DNA from: Alphaproteobacteria bacterium
GTDB taxonomy: Bacteria; Pseudomonadota; Alphaproteobacteria; UBA9655
DNA length: 64,000 nucleotides
Assembly (NCBI GenBank): GCA_020049895.1
Contig: JAGVLE010000035.1
Coordinates: forward strand, 1-64,000
Direction of reading: 5' to 3'
The translations under genes and the position numbers were made by a program. Every line of letters begins with the position of its first letter. Positions within the stretch are counted from its first letter, which is position 1. The notes below the pieces were generated by a model, which worked only from the letters and a program-made list of their open reading frames with translations, searched no databases and had not been told where the DNA came from. Shown piece by piece: positions 63,808 to 64,000 of this stretch.

Positions 63808-64000
63808 ATGCATATAAAGCATTGTAAATTAAGTATAAAAGAACAGAATCGGCTAATAGAATATTTTGTTGCTGGAGTGCCAGCAAGAACAGCTGCAGAT
63901 TTAGTAGGAATTCACCGCAATTCTGCCATTAGATTTTTCCACAAATTGCGAGAGAAGATCGCCCTTAAACAGCAAGATCGAAGCGAGAAATTTTGTGGGA
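63808..64000 (+). CDS. IS1595-like transposase, N-terminal part (cut by window end)
   Basis: The frame runs off the right edge after 64 codons. MHIKHCKLSIKEQNRLIEYF, then VAGVPARTAADLVGIHRNSA and FFHKLREKIA, match the N-terminal zinc-ribbon-lacking helix-turn-helix of IS1595-family (IS1016 group) transposases. The start has GTTAGGACG ahead. The left end of the insertion sequence should lie in the 30-40 bases before, probably starting in GGGGCTGACACCTGACTTTT around 63769, overlapping the first codons of the VanX-like gene. The DDE catalytic part is outside the window. Confidence 0.7.
   Translation, partial: MHIKHCKLSIKEQNRLIEYFVAGVPARTAADLVGIHRNSAIRFFHKLREKIALKQQDRSEKFCG

Overview
This 64 kb window comes from an alphaproteobacterial chromosome with moderate-to-low GC. 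It most resembles a host-associated lineage of the Holosporales / Paracaedibacteraceae / Rickettsiales type. The signs are classic alphaproteobacterial gene orders (secG-pyrG-kdsA, truB-rpsO-pnp, cmk-rpsA next to a TIGR02300 gene, tsaE-amgK-murU), an EipB/DUF1849 envelope gene, a cytochrome b-c1 fusion, many small exported proteins of unknown function, palindromic mini-elements, and a conjugative relaxase of the Ti-TraA type found in Rickettsiales amplified genetic elements (RAGE). The taxonomic placement is an inference from gene content, not from a search.

Positions 1-42.8 kb are mostly core genome. It holds respiration (nuoN, petA, petBC), protein quality control (clpB, rpoH), nucleotide and LPS precursors (pyrG, kdsA), secretion (secG), translation and RNA turnover (rpsA, trpS, truB, rpsO, pnp, seven of the window's seven tRNA genes counting tRNA-Leu(CAA) at its edge), peptidoglycan (two tandem murJ flippases, amgK, murU), lipid (gpsA), cofactor-light housekeeping (ndk, pepA, map, radC, sfsA, greA) and an isolated wecE. 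Between these lie lineage-specific exported proteins: a small Cys-containing protein at 0.6 kb, a protein with two C-terminal repeats at 5.4 kb, an acidic protein at 9.8 kb, a GT8-like enzyme with a signal peptide at 11.4 kb, and a Cys-rich protein whose C-terminus is supplied by a mini-element at 21.1 kb. An integrase fragment lies beside tRNA-Ser(UGA). Three GNAT acetyltransferase genes sit together at 34-37 kb, two of them a tandem duplication.

Positions 42.8-55.4 kb start at tRNA-Leu(CAA) and look like a mobile element related to RAGE. It has a divergent membrane histidine-kinase-like protein, a lambda-style divergent regulatory pair (XRE repressor and HTH/excisionase-like protein) with operator palindromes, a coiled-coil membrane protein, an AbiE-type toxin-antitoxin pair, a putative PD-(D/E)xK protein, and a 1856-residue TraA relaxase-helicase-Toprim protein with a candidate oriT just upstream. 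A roughly 42 bp palindromic mini-element occurs four times inside two of these genes and is translated in different frames.

Positions 55.4-64 kb are an accessory cluster of small enzymes typical of cargo: an exported methyltransferase, DUF1937, an APH-like kinase, a FosA-like enzyme, an alpha/beta-hydrolase lipoprotein, DUF2000, a broken and an intact AlaX-type editing protein, Nudix, an amino-acid racemase, a GrpB-GNAT fusion and a VanX-like dipeptidase. The window ends inside an IS1595-like transposase gene.
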